Assembly: GCA_947446645.1 (NCBI GenBank)
Contig: CANFHA010000010.1
Location: 1 to 64,000, forward strand
Direction: 5' to 3'
DNA: 64,000 nt
Source: Chitinophagaceae bacterium
GTDB taxonomy: Bacteria > Bacteroidota > Bacteroidia > Chitinophagales > Chitinophagaceae
The notes under the pieces were generated by a model. That model was not told where the DNA came from and made no database searches. It saw only the letters and a list, made by a program, of their open reading frames with translations. The stretch's first letter is position 1, and the number at the start of each line of letters is the position of its first letter. A program made the position numbers and the translations under genes. Positions 25,843-33,851 of the stretch are shown here, one piece after another.

Positions 25843-26184
25843 ATGATACAGGCAGCAATAGAAAATACGGAGTCGCAGATGCGAAAGGGCCTGCTGGAGC
25901 TATGTATACTAGGGATTATACAGAGGCAGAAGGAGGCATATCCCAGTGATATACTGGAACAGCTAAAGGATTCAAAACTGGTGGTACTGGAGGGTACGTT
26001 GTATCCTTTGCTTACCCGCCTTAAGAACGCAGGTATGCTCAGCTACCGCTGGGAAGAGTCGGTGTCCGGACCACCGCGAAAATACTTTACACTTACCAGC
26101 GACGGAGTAAAGTTTTACGAGCAACTCCGCACCACCTGGGAAGAACTAAGCAAAGCAGTAAATAACCTTACAATTCCATTATAA
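25843..26184 (+). CDS. PadR-family transcriptional regulator
   Basis: A 113-residue winged-helix regulator. The N-terminal ESQMRKGLLELCILGIIQ helix, the SDILEQLKDSKLVVLEGTLYPLLTRLKNAG recognition region and the PPRKYFTLTSDGVKFYEQL wing are diagnostic of PadR proteins of the short subgroup. It is 10 nt upstream of a PspC-domain gene and very likely controls that operon, as PadR/PspC pairs do in many Bacteroidota. Confidence 0.93.
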   Translation: MIQAAIENTESQMRKGLLELCILGIIQRQKEAYPSDILEQLKDSKLVVLEGTLYPLLTRLKNAGMLSYRWEESVSGPPRKYFTLTSDGVKFYEQLRTTWEELSKAVNNLTIPL

Positions 26185-26194
26185 AAACCACTTT

Positions 26195-26884
26195 ATGCAA
26201 CGTATTATCCAGATCAACATCGCCGGCCGCATTCTGCCTATAGAAGAGGATGCGTATACAATACTCAAAGAATACATCAACACACTCAATCGCCAGTTCA
26301 CTGGAGACGACGGTAAGGAGATAATAGAAGATATAGAGAACCGTATAGCAGAGCTCTTTGGCATACGCCTGCAAGGCGGCTCGCCGGCTATAGACAGGGC
26401 TGATGTGCAAAAGGTTATGGATACCCTTGGAGCGGCATCTGACCTTCATGATGGGCCTGCTATGGGCAGCGGCGGCCAGGGCAGGGCCCGGTCATCCTCT
26501 TCCTATAGCTACGGCAGTAACCAGAAGAGTAGTGCCCGCCCATACCCATACTCCCATGATCGCCTGCTGCGCGACCCATTCGACAAAGTGATAGGTGGCG
26601 TATGTAGCGGTGTGGCGCATTATTTTGATATAGACCCGGTAATGATCAGGTTACTGATGGCTATACTGTTCATGGTATTTGGTATCGGTTTTATTGCTTA
26701 CATAATAGCCTGGATGGTAATACCCGCAGCCCGCAGCCGTGAAGAGTTATTTAATATGAACAACGGCAACCCAGTAACCTTTCATGACATCACACGCAAT
26801 GTAGAGTCTGAGATGCAGGATATGAAACGCCGTGGTGAGCAAATGAGCAGGGAACTGAAGGAGTTCTTTAGTAAGAAGAAGTAG
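26195..26884 (+). CDS. PspC-domain membrane protein
   Basis: A 229-residue protein. The N-terminal half (RIIQINIAGRILPIEEDAYT) is a helical segment found before PspC in Bacteroidota. A Ser/Tyr/Pro-rich linker (about 98-125) leads to the PspC domain (DRLLRDPFDKVIGGVCSGVA, YFDIDPVMIRLLMAI) with one or two transmembrane helices, then a Lys-rich end. PspC is part of envelope-stress systems; with the PadR gene before it this forms a two-gene stress operon. Confidence 0.88.
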   Translation: MQRIIQINIAGRILPIEEDAYTILKEYINTLNRQFTGDDGKEIIEDIENRIAELFGIRLQGGSPAIDRADVQKVMDTLGAASDLHDGPAMGSGGQGRARSSSSYSYGSNQKSSARPYPYSHDRLLRDPFDKVIGGVCSGVAHYFDIDPVMIRLLMAILFMVFGIGFIAYIIAWMVIPAARSREELFNMNNGNPVTFHDITRNVESEMQDMKRRGEQMSRELKEFFSKKK

Positions 26885-26908
26885 TCAGTATACTTACAAT
26901 ACTATGTA

Positions 26909-26936
26909 GCAGAGACAGGATGCATCCTGTCTCTGC
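26909..26936. repeat. REP-like palindrome, GAGACAGGATGCATCC type
   Basis: A perfect 28-nt palindrome with half-site GCAGAGACAGGATG. A related 44-nt palindrome at 62251-62294 shares the GAGACnGGATG core with compensated changes. It sits 24 nt after the pspC stop and could also act as a terminator-like hairpin. Confidence 0.75.
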
Positions 26937-26980
26937 GCGTTTATACTGTTTTCTTTCTGTATTTTTACACGCACAGACTT

Positions 26981-27703
26981 ATGACTCACGACTCACTACC
27001 TTCGACTAAGAAAACATACAAACATCTTTTTTTTGACCTGGATCATACGCTTTGGGATTTTGATAAAAATTCTGAGGCGACCATGAAGCAGCTGTATCAT
27101 GAGTATGAGTTGCAGAAACGGGGTATTCCGGATTTCGATGAAATGTTTAAGGTGTATGTAGTGCACAATGATAAGCTGTGGGACCGCTATCGCAATGGGT
27201 TTATAAAGCGTGATGAGCTGCGCTGGAAGCGGATGTGGCATACTCTGCTTGACTACAAGATAGCGGATACCTCGCTTGCTCATGAACTAAGTACTGCTTA
27301 CCTGGAGATATTGCCTACGCAAACACTTCTATGTCCACATGCAAAGCAAGTGCTGGATCATTGTAAGGGCCGCTATGAGATGCATTTGATCACAAATGGC
27401 TTCGAGACCACACAACGGCTTAAGCTGCAGTACTCCGGTATATCCCGCTACTTCACGCACCTCGTTACCTCAGAGAAAAGCAACAGTATGAAGCCGCACC
27501 GTGATATATTTGATTTTGCACTCAATATCTCAAAGGCCGAAGCCGAACACAGCATAATGATAGGCGATGCAATAGATATAGATATTCTTGGCGCTATTAA
27601 TGCAGGCTGGGACACAGTTTATTACAATCCTCATAATGTTGCCCATCTGCGAAAGCCTACTTATGAGATCACTCATCTTGAAGAGTTGATGAGGATATTT
27701 TAA
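26981..27703 (+). CDS. yjjG: YjjG-family noncanonical pyrimidine nucleotidase (HAD)
   Basis: A 240-residue HAD phosphatase. Motif I is LFFDLDHTLWDFD (catalytic Asp about residues 18-20), motif II is LITNGF, motif III includes KPHRDIF, and motif IV is MIGDAIDIDILGA. This combination is typical of YjjG/YfnB nucleotidases that clear non-standard pyrimidine nucleotides. The first 12 residues (MTHDSLPSTKKT) fall in a short repeat-like sequence and may not be conserved. Its last ~50 nt are repeated at 28381-28431. Confidence 0.9.
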   Translation: MTHDSLPSTKKTYKHLFFDLDHTLWDFDKNSEATMKQLYHEYELQKRGIPDFDEMFKVYVVHNDKLWDRYRNGFIKRDELRWKRMWHTLLDYKIADTSLAHELSTAYLEILPTQTLLCPHAKQVLDHCKGRYEMHLITNGFETTQRLKLQYSGISRYFTHLVTSEKSNSMKPHRDIFDFALNISKAEAEHSIMIGDAIDIDILGAINAGWDTVYYNPHNVAHLRKPTYEITHLEELMRIF

Positions 27704-27717
27704 GGGCAGGGTGAAGG

Positions 27718-28014
27718 TCAATACTCCTGCTGGTCCATACTTGAATGGCGAAGTCTTAATATTGTTATTTCTGAATTTTCTATTTTATAGGATATGCGGT
27801 AGCGATACAAAACAAAAACCCTGTAGCTGCCATCATTATTGATTTTATCTTTATCCGCCGGATGTTTTTTGGGATGTGCAGCCAGCGCTCTTGAAGCTTC
27901 AAGAATGCCCTGCCTTACTTTCTCGGAATTAGCAAAGGAATCTTTTCTAATGTAACTAATTGCTTCTTTAAATTGAAGTCGGGCAAGATGATCCCATTTT
28001 ACTTTTGGATTCAT
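27718..28014 (-). CDS. RelE/ParE-family toxin, module 2
   Basis: A 98-residue toxin. The helical start (VKWDHLARLQFKEAISYIRKD), the central EASRALAAHP region and the terminal GSYRVFVLYRYRISYKI then ITILRLRHSSMD match the RelE/ParE fold. The final LRLRHSS is the typical active-site strand. It follows its antitoxin by 1 nt and is convergent with yjjG, its stop lying 14 nt after that of yjjG. Confidence 0.85.
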   Translation of the reverse strand: MNPKVKWDHLARLQFKEAISYIRKDSFANSEKVRQGILEASRALAAHPKKHPADKDKINNDGSYRVFVLYRYRISYKIENSEITILRLRHSSMDQQEY

Positions 28015-28015
28015 T

Positions 28016-28258
28016 TTACCACTTTTCGGATTCTTTTTCGAGATCCTCCTGGGAAATAAAATGACCTGCTTTTACCCTTGCTTCTGCCTCATCAAGCTCT
28101 TTGTTATATTGGGTAATAAACTCATCTTTCGTTAATCTTGCTGGAACTTCCTTAGCAACCAGCAGCGATTTCAGATACTTAAGCAAGGATTTTTTTTCTT
28201 CATTTCCCAGCTTAGGCAAATAATTCATTATTTCTTTGTCCAATGATATTGCTCCCAT
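28016..28258 (-). CDS. Antitoxin, module 2
   Basis: An 80-residue protein just upstream of the toxin gene. The N-terminal half is helical (SLDKEIMNYLPKLGNEEKKS); the C-terminal half (LDEAEARVKAGHFISQEDLE) matches the common toxin-binding end of antitoxins paired with RelE/ParE proteins (AEA..kaG...s.ee...). Function assigned from this and from position. Confidence 0.8.
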   Translation of the reverse strand: MGAISLDKEIMNYLPKLGNEEKKSLLKYLKSLLVAKEVPARLTKDEFITQYNKELDEAEARVKAGHFISQEDLEKESEKW

Positions 28259-28309
28259 AGCAGCATTTTGTACTACAAAGTTACAGTTCTTTATCTAACA
28301 CTCCAATCT

Positions 28310-28425
28310 ATACCCGGCACCATAAATACCCATTGGGATGATGTGTACGACAATAATATAGCCCACCTGCGCAAGTGCCGACTTATGAGATCACTCATCT
28401 TGAGGAGTTGATGAGGATATTTTAG
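28310..28425 (+). pseudogene. Second, decayed copy of the yjjG 3' end
   Basis: The first part reads IPGTINTHWDDVYDNNIAHLRK and aligns with ILGAINAGWDTVYYNPHNVAHLRK of the intact YjjG. A 2-nt insertion then shifts the frame. The last 51 nt (28381-28431) differ from 27659-27709 at only three positions, including the stop codon (TAG instead of TAA). The 5' part of the gene is absent. The first part is more diverged than the last, which suggests an origin from a related gene followed by conversion of the end. Confidence 0.85.
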
Positions 28426-28444
28426 GGGTAGTAAATTGGTTGCC

Positions 28445-28747
28445 TTAAAGCTTTCTGTATTTTCCTCTTGGATTTCTACTTGTGTGGAATATAGAAGAAA
28501 TGTAGACCTCTTTTTGTCTCGCATTTACTTTGAAAACAATGACAAACGGGAAAGTCCGTGTGATGGCCTGCCGGTATAGGTTCCTTGTTTTTGGGAAAGC
28601 AGAAGGGGTGTGCAATATCTGACTGATCTTATTGTCTATCGTTCTTTCAAAACGTATACCTAAACCTTCCTTTTGCTCTTCATACCAAATGCTGGCTGCA
28701 CTATATTCACGTAGAGCTTCAGGGTGAAATGTGACAGAATAAATCAT
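28445..28747 (-). CDS. RelE/ParE-family toxin, module 3
   Basis: A 100-residue toxin. YSVTFHPEALREYSAASIWY is the canonical first strand and helix (with the EA..E...A..WYe pattern), and YRQAITRTFPFVIVFKV plus YISSIFHTSRNPRGKYRKL form the active-site sheet and tail. The SRNP motif near the end is typical of this branch. Coupled to its antitoxin by an ATGA overlap. Convergent with the yjjG remnant, as the module-2 toxin is with yjjG. Confidence 0.88.
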   Translation of the reverse strand: MIYSVTFHPEALREYSAASIWYEEQKEGLGIRFERTIDNKISQILHTPSAFPKTRNLYRQAITRTFPFVIVFKVNARQKEVYISSIFHTSRNPRGKYRKL

Positions 28748-29004
28748 TTTCTCTTTATTTCTGTCAGTGATTTTCTTGTTATCTGTTTTACTTCATCCCA
28801 AGAGTATCCCTTCACTTTACCACTTTCGAGATCCTTTGTTCTTCTGTCCATTTCTTTTACGAAATCCTTATCATCCCAAATATCGTCGTTGATCCCTTCT
28901 TCTGCAAATGCCTTAGCTACGCTCAACACCGCTTTCTTTTGCTTTATACTAAGCTGCTCAACGTAGTTGGCAATCTTCTTATCCAATGCTGCTGTAGTAT
29001 TCAT
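28744..29004 (-). CDS. Antitoxin, module 3
   Basis: An 86-residue protein overlapping the toxin start by 4 nt. The N-terminal helices (LDKKIANYVEQLSIKQKKAV) resemble those of module 2. The C-terminal DRRTKDLESGKVKGYSWDEV is a recognisable antitoxin end (R..dlesGk..gyswdevk). It is separated from the downstream end of pnp by a terminator-like hairpin. Confidence 0.85.
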   Translation of the reverse strand: MNTTAALDKKIANYVEQLSIKQKKAVLSVAKAFAEEGINDDIWDDKDFVKEMDRRTKDLESGKVKGYSWDEVKQITRKSLTEIKRK

Positions 29005-29043
29005 AATTATTCTTTACACAAATTTAAGAAATTAGGGCATCAA

Positions 29044-29075
29044 AATAAAAACAGCCCATCCTTTCAGATGGGCTG
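29044..29075 (-). terminator. Terminator of pnp
   Basis: Reading the minus strand, stem CAGCCCATC / GATGGGCTG is followed by a U-rich run. It lies 25 nt after the pnp stop. Confidence 0.85.
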
Positions 29076-29100
29076 CAATTCAATTTCAAATAAAGGCAAT

Positions 29101-31476
29101 TTAAAGTGCCATATCAGCATCGTCGCTTTCGCTCACCTGTGGTGCCTGCTGCTCAGTAGCTTGTGGCTTGCTGTCGTTGTTATTGTTCTCACGACGTGGG
29201 CGATCTTCGCGAGGGCCACGGTCATTTCTGTCGCCACCACCACGGTTACGGTCGCCGCCATTACGGTTGCCACCGTCACGGCGTGGGCCACGATCTCCGC
29301 GATCACCACCTTCGCTGCGCTCACGTGGAGCTGGTTCTACATAGCCTTCTGGTTTTGGCATGAGCACTTTACGGCTCAGGCGCAGTTTACCAGTTTTAGG
29401 ATCAGTACCTACCAGCTGTATCTTCACCTTGTCGCCTTCTTTCAGCACACCATCAAGTGTGTCCAGGCGCTTCCAGCTAACTTCAGAGATATGGAGCAAG
29501 CCCTGCTTGCCCGGCATGAACTCTATGAACGCACCGAAAGGCATGATGCTCTTCACGGTACCCTCATAAGTAGCGCCTATTTCAGGGATAGCTACTATGC
29601 CACGTATCCAGCCGAGTGCCTTATCAATGCTCTCTTTGTTTGCAGAGAATATTTTGATGATGCCCTGGTCGCCTACTTCTTCTATATTGATCTTAGCGCC
29701 AGTCTCACGCTGTATTTCCTGTATTATCTTACCGCCCGGGCCTATTACAGCGCCTATGAATTCACGGTCTATATTCAGCTGCTCTATGCGTGGTGCATGT
29801 GGCTTCAGGTCTGCATTTGGTGCTGGTATACACTGATACATAGCGTCCAGTATGTGCAACCTGCCACGTTTAGCCTGCTCCAGTGCCTGCATCATTATTT
29901 CCATGCTCAGGCCGTCGCACTTAATGTCCATCTGTATACCACAGATACCATCGCGTGTGCCGGTCACTTTAAAGTCCATATCACCCAGGTGATCTTCATC
30001 GCCCAGTATGTCTGTGAGTACTGCAAATTTTCCGCCTTCTGCAATAAGGCCCATTGCCACACCGCTTACGTGCTTAGGGAAAGGAACGCCGGCATCCATC
30101 AGCGCCAGTGAGCCTGCGCACACAGTAGCCATTGATGATGAACCATTGCTTTCCAGGATATCAGATACTACACGTACTGTGTATGGGTATTCGGCTGGCA
30201 TCATTTGCTTCAGCGAGCGCATAGCCAGGTTGCCATGGCCTACTTCGCGGCGGCTCTGGCCGCGCATCATTTTCACCTCGCCGGTAGAGAATGGCGGGAA
30301 GTTGTAATGCAGGAAGAAAGGCACATAGTCAGATGTAGCTGCAGTTTCTGCCAGCAGCTCATCTTCGCTTGTACCAAATGTTACTGATGTAAGTGACTGA
30401 GTTTCGCCACGGGTAAACAGTGAAGAACCGTGTGGAGAAGGTACTACGTTCACTTCCATGGTCAGCGGACGCACAACTTCCAGTGTACGGCCATCAAGGC
30501 GTACCTTTTCATTGAGCATCATATCGCGGATCACTTTCTTTTCCAGGTCGTGGAAATAAGTGCCTATAAGTGCAACGTCTTCAGGTGCCAGGTAATTTGA
30601 CGCTGTTGCATCTGTACTCTGCATCTGTGCTTTAAAATCTTCTTTTACCTGCTTGAAGGCTGCGCTGCGCTCATGCTTGCCTAGTGCGCCCTTAGCAATA
30701 TCATAGATGCGCTTAGTGCCATAATCAGCTATCTGCGCTTCAAATGCAGGGTTGGTATATGGTTTTGTGTAGTCGCGTTTGGTAGTAACACCAGCTGCTG
30801 CGCGCAGATCGTGCTGCAGCTTTATCTGGCCTTTTATTGCTTCGTGGCCTACTTCTATTGCTTTTACCAGGCCGGCTTCATCACACTCTTTGCCTTCGCC
30901 TTCCACCATCATTATGTTCTTGTCGGTAGCGGCTACTATTATGTTTATGTCAGCTTCTTTCAGCTGGGCGCGGCTTGGGTTAATAACAAATTCGCCGTTT
31001 ATGCGTGCTACACGTACTTCAGAAATTACTTCCTGAATTGGAATGTCGCTCACTGCAAGTGCAGCAGATGCTGCCAGGCAAGCCAGCGCATCGGGCATTA
31101 CTTCGTCATCAGAGGAAATAAGAGAAACCAGTACCTGAACCTCGCACAGATAATCATCCGGGAACAAAGGGCGCAGCGCACGGTCTATAAGGCGTGAGGT
31201 GAGTATTTCGTAATCATTAAGGCGGGCTTCACGCTTGAAGAATGAGCCTGGTATGCGGCCTGCTGATGCAAATTTTTCCTGGTAGTCAACGCTAAGCGGG
31301 AAGAAAGACTGACCTGGTTTAGGATCTTTGGTAGCTACTACTGTAGCCAGTATCATACAGTTGCCCTGACGAACAACTACAGAACCATCGGCCTGGCGGG
31401 CCATTTTGCCCGTTTCGATGGATATTTCGCGGCCGTCAGCAAGTTTCATTGAGACGGTCTTTGGATTTGGGATCAT
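29101..31476 (-). CDS. pnp: Polyribonucleotide nucleotidyltransferase (PNPase)
   Basis: A 791-residue 3'-5' phosphorolytic exoribonuclease. Two RNase PH domains are present (GKMARQADGSVVVRQGN early; RGETQSLTSVTFGTSEDE and MMRGQSRREVGHGNLAMRSL later), then a KH domain (IGPGGKIIQEIQRETGAKI, about 575-635) and an S1 domain (YEGTVKSIMPFGAFIEF, about 640-710). Beyond S1 is a 77-residue low-complexity tail rich in RGG, DRG and GGN (about 715-791), absent from E. coli PNPase. Upstream of the two toxin-antitoxin modules; rpsO is the preceding gene on this strand, the classical rpsO-pnp order. Confidence 0.97.
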   Translation of the reverse strand: MIPNPKTVSMKLADGREISIETGKMARQADGSVVVRQGNCMILATVVATKDPKPGQSFFPLSVDYQEKFASAGRIPGSFFKREARLNDYEILTSRLIDRALRPLFPDDYLCEVQVLVSLISSDDEVMPDALACLAASAALAVSDIPIQEVISEVRVARINGEFVINPSRAQLKEADINIIVAATDKNIMMVEGEGKECDEAGLVKAIEVGHEAIKGQIKLQHDLRAAAGVTTKRDYTKPYTNPAFEAQIADYGTKRIYDIAKGALGKHERSAAFKQVKEDFKAQMQSTDATASNYLAPEDVALIGTYFHDLEKKVIRDMMLNEKVRLDGRTLEVVRPLTMEVNVVPSPHGSSLFTRGETQSLTSVTFGTSEDELLAETAATSDYVPFFLHYNFPPFSTGEVKMMRGQSRREVGHGNLAMRSLKQMMPAEYPYTVRVVSDILESNGSSSMATVCAGSLALMDAGVPFPKHVSGVAMGLIAEGGKFAVLTDILGDEDHLGDMDFKVTGTRDGICGIQMDIKCDGLSMEIMMQALEQAKRGRLHILDAMYQCIPAPNADLKPHAPRIEQLNIDREFIGAVIGPGGKIIQEIQRETGAKINIEEVGDQGIIKIFSANKESIDKALGWIRGIVAIPEIGATYEGTVKSIMPFGAFIEFMPGKQGLLHISEVSWKRLDTLDGVLKEGDKVKIQLVGTDPKTGKLRLSRKVLMPKPEGYVEPAPRERSEGGDRGDRGPRRDGGNRNGGDRNRGGGDRNDRGPREDRPRRENNNNDSKPQATEQQAPQVSESDDADMAL

Positions 31477-31607
31477 AACATCATGTTATTTACTGCGTTA
31501 ATAATTGTTGCTCTGCGCCGCCCTGCAACTAATAAGGGTTTCATGAAATGGCGTCATTATATAATACATTACTGATATCAGGAAGGCAGGATATAACATT
31601 CAGCAAT

Positions 31608-31642
31608 AAAAAACAATTCCCAACCTGAACAGTTGGGAATTG
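31608..31642 (-). terminator. Terminator of rpsO
   Basis: On the minus strand, stem CAATTCCCAAC / GTTGGGAATTG followed by TTTTTT. It lies between rpsO and pnp. Confidence 0.9.
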
Positions 31643-31657
31643 CTTAAGTATTTTTGC

Positions 31658-31930
31658 TTATTTACGTAAGCCAAGCTTTTCTATCAGGCTACGATATGAC
31701 TGCAGGTTGTTGTTGCTGAGGTAAGTAAGCAAGCGCTTACGGCGGCCTACCATCGACATTAATCCACGGTTTGTAGAGAAGTCTTTTCTATTAGTCTTCA
31801 GGTGGCCGGAGATATGGTTAATACGCTCTGTGAGCATTGCAATCTGCGCTTCGATGGAGCCAGTGTTGGTTTCGTTTCCACCGAAGGTCTTAAAAATATT
31901 CGCTTTCTTTTCAGCTGTAAAATGAGACAT
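31658..31930 (-). CDS. rpsO: 30S ribosomal protein S15
   Basis: A 90-residue primary 16S-binding protein. GGNETNTGSIEAQIAMLTER, the HLKTNRKDFSTNRGLMSMVG block and the LIEKLGLRK end are the S15 signature. The start at 31930 (MSHFTAEKK) gives the normal length; the longer frame to 32011 would add an unrelated hydrophobic stretch. A -7 box is found 40 nt upstream. Confidence 0.97.
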   Translation of the reverse strand: MSHFTAEKKANIFKTFGGNETNTGSIEAQIAMLTERINHISGHLKTNRKDFSTNRGLMSMVGRRKRLLTYLSNNNLQSYRSLIEKLGLRK

Positions 31931-31970
31931 TTGCATCAATTTTTTAAAAAATACATTTTTTTTCGAGCGG

Positions 31971-31978
31971 CAAAGATA
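31971..31978 (-). promoter_or_regulatory. -7 box of rpsO
   Basis: Reads TATCTTTG on the minus strand, 40 nt before the S15 ATG. The A/T-rich leader between them may hold the S15 binding site, but no fold is evident. Confidence 0.6.
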
Positions 31979-32256
31979 AGGAAATATTGTTGAAATGTGA
32001 TAATTTTTCAATTAGATAATGCAGATTTTTTGCCATCTCCATAATATATAAATAAAAATGTGTTTTAGTTTGTTGGTAGTTAATTTAATGCTTAGGCGAT
32101 AGTTCATCGGCAGGGAGTTTGCTGACATTGCTGCGCTCCAATTGGAATCTTAAACTGTTATACTGGATGTTATTGATCAAAATCTATGATCTTTAGTGTA
32201 AAGTTCCGCTTGCAACTATTAATAGTCAAAAAATGGCCTGATAGGTATTATAATCC

Positions 32257-32264
32257 TAAATTTG
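32257..32264 (+). promoter_or_regulatory. -7 box directly before the PDZ-protein gene
   Basis: TAAATTTG matches the consensus and ends 3 nt before the ATG at 32268, so the mRNA is probably leaderless. The upstream intergenic stretch from rpsO (31979-32256) shows nothing else. Confidence 0.55.
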
Positions 32265-32267
32265 AGC

Positions 32268-33017
32268 ATGAAAAAAGCGGTCTTTTTCTTCTGTTTTACA
32301 ATATCGTTAAGCTCTTTATATGCCCAAAACATAGGCGGCATAGGCGCGCAACTACTCATGGACACCGCCGGTGGCCATTCCATGCCCGAAATATCCGGTC
32401 TGGTGAAGGGTTCTTCGGCGGACCAGTTTCTAAAGGCCACGGACTACATTATTAAAGTAAACGGGACAAGCTGCCTGGATAAAACGCTTGTAGAAGTAGT
32501 AGGTATGATACGAGGGGAAGTGGGTACTACCGTGCACGTGACTGTAGCCGACACTAAAGAAGGCAAAAATCCGCGTGAGTATGACCTTACCCGTGGCGCT
32601 ATTTCAGCAATAAACACAAAGTCTATAGATCCGGTGGAAGCTTTCAATGAACAATGTGTGACTGAGGTAAAGGAGATGAAGAAGAGGGGAGTGACCGTGG
32701 TGAAAACTTTTCCATCGGAATGCGGCAACTATTTTTTCAACTTTGATGCAGAGGCTGGCCAATACCGGGTAAGAGTGATGACGCTTGATGAGCAGGCAGC
32801 AACAAAGGGAGACAAGCAGTTAACCATTAGCGCGCGCGTATTTGATAACGCCAGCGAGAAGGAAGCAACGGCGATCAGTAAATATGATGTCAGAGATACC
32901 AGGGGATTGCTTGAAGGCCTGGTCACTTTCAAAAAGGCATGCGTGGGGACTATAAGCGTGCAGCTGCATGGTGATGAGAAAAAGTGTAAGGCCATGTACG
33001 TGGTTGTATGCAAGTGA
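32268..33017 (+). CDS. Exported PDZ-domain protein
   Basis: A 249-residue exported protein (signal MKKAVFFFCFTISLSSLYAQ). Residues about 22-95 form a PDZ-like domain (GIGAQLLMD, SGLVKGSSADQFLKATDYII, VNGTSCLDKTLVEVVGMIRG, VGTTVHVTVAD). The rest has no known domain. There is no protease domain, so it probably binds peptides or acts as an adaptor. The ATG at 32268 is used; the upstream in-frame TTG at 32262 lies inside the promoter box. Alone on its strand, followed by an unrelated exported protein. Confidence 0.8.
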   Translation: MKKAVFFFCFTISLSSLYAQNIGGIGAQLLMDTAGGHSMPEISGLVKGSSADQFLKATDYIIKVNGTSCLDKTLVEVVGMIRGEVGTTVHVTVADTKEGKNPREYDLTRGAISAINTKSIDPVEAFNEQCVTEVKEMKKRGVTVVKTFPSECGNYFFNFDAEAGQYRVRVMTLDEQAATKGDKQLTISARVFDNASEKEATAISKYDVRDTRGLLEGLVTFKKACVGTISVQLHGDEKKCKAMYVVVCK

Positions 33018-33154
33018 GTCATAAATCATAAGTTGTGAGTCGTAAGTCTGCGAGATGGGAATGGTTTATTACCTGAGCCGAACAAATAGTTGGCCGGCGG
33101 CAACCGGCGGAACTTTAACCATATCTACGCTTAAAATTATTTATTTTGCACAGC

Positions 33155-33841
33155 ATGAAGAATTTGATGTGCCTGCTTTTTTTGCTGTTTGCCTGTAATG
33201 CTTTTGCACAGGTGACTGTAGATACTACAGGTGGTAATGTGATCGTAAAAGAATCGACTCCAACGGCGAAAAAGAGCGTAAGCATATACAGGACTATGAG
33301 TGAGCATGACGGGTGGCAGCACCACATTGTTTACGAGCCCAATTATGCTGTTTACGGCGACAATCCTGATTCCCTGTTTCTTAATTTCAGCGCAGAAGAG
33401 CCGCACATTATTTCTATGATAAACGAGGCGCTGAAATGGAAGAAATATAACTTTTACCGTTTTGCTTTTGATGTGGCTCCTTATCGTGACCTGGTGAGTA
33501 AGCTTGCAGATATATATGCGGTCTCGCCGGAATGGAATGAATATCTGAAAAGATCAGGGAGTCTGCAGGTAACAGATACGCTTTGGGACGGTAACCAGAT
33601 AAACGAGATACGGTATGATGTGGCACTGGCGTCAAAAGTGCTCGATAAAAGCGATTTTCTGGAGCAGCTGAATGCCTTATTTCTGCGCTATGGTTACAAG
33701 CTTACGGCTAATGGTTTCCCGGTAGACCGCCAACCCCTGGTGAGCCGGAACGAACTGAGATCGCTGGGCAAACCAGAAACATTGCTGGTGCCTATACCCA
33801 ACGGATATTTTACTATGGTGCGGTTGGCAAAAAGTAAATAG
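33155..33841 (+). CDS. Exported protein of unknown function
   Basis: A 228-residue exported protein: signal MKNLMCLLFLLFACNAFAQ (the Cys precedes the AFAQ site, so lipidation is unlikely). The mature part has an acidic first half (HIVYEPNYAVYGDNPDSLFL) and helical middle (EEPHIISMINEALKWKK). No family is recognised. The following gene starts 10 nt after its stop, suggesting co-transcription with the DUF721 gene. Confidence 0.65.
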   Translation: MKNLMCLLFLLFACNAFAQVTVDTTGGNVIVKESTPTAKKSVSIYRTMSEHDGWQHHIVYEPNYAVYGDNPDSLFLNFSAEEPHIISMINEALKWKKYNFYRFAFDVAPYRDLVSKLADIYAVSPEWNEYLKRSGSLQVTDTLWDGNQINEIRYDVALASKVLDKSDFLEQLNALFLRYGYKLTANGFPVDRQPLVSRNELRSLGKPETLLVPIPNGYFTMVRLAKSK

Positions 33842-33851
33842 ATTTGCCAAT

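Noticed and set aside
28939-30111. 390-residue reading frame on the plus strand
   Set aside because: Antisense to pnp, with a composition typical of a shadow frame (Tyr, Cys, His and Trp rich) and no domain.
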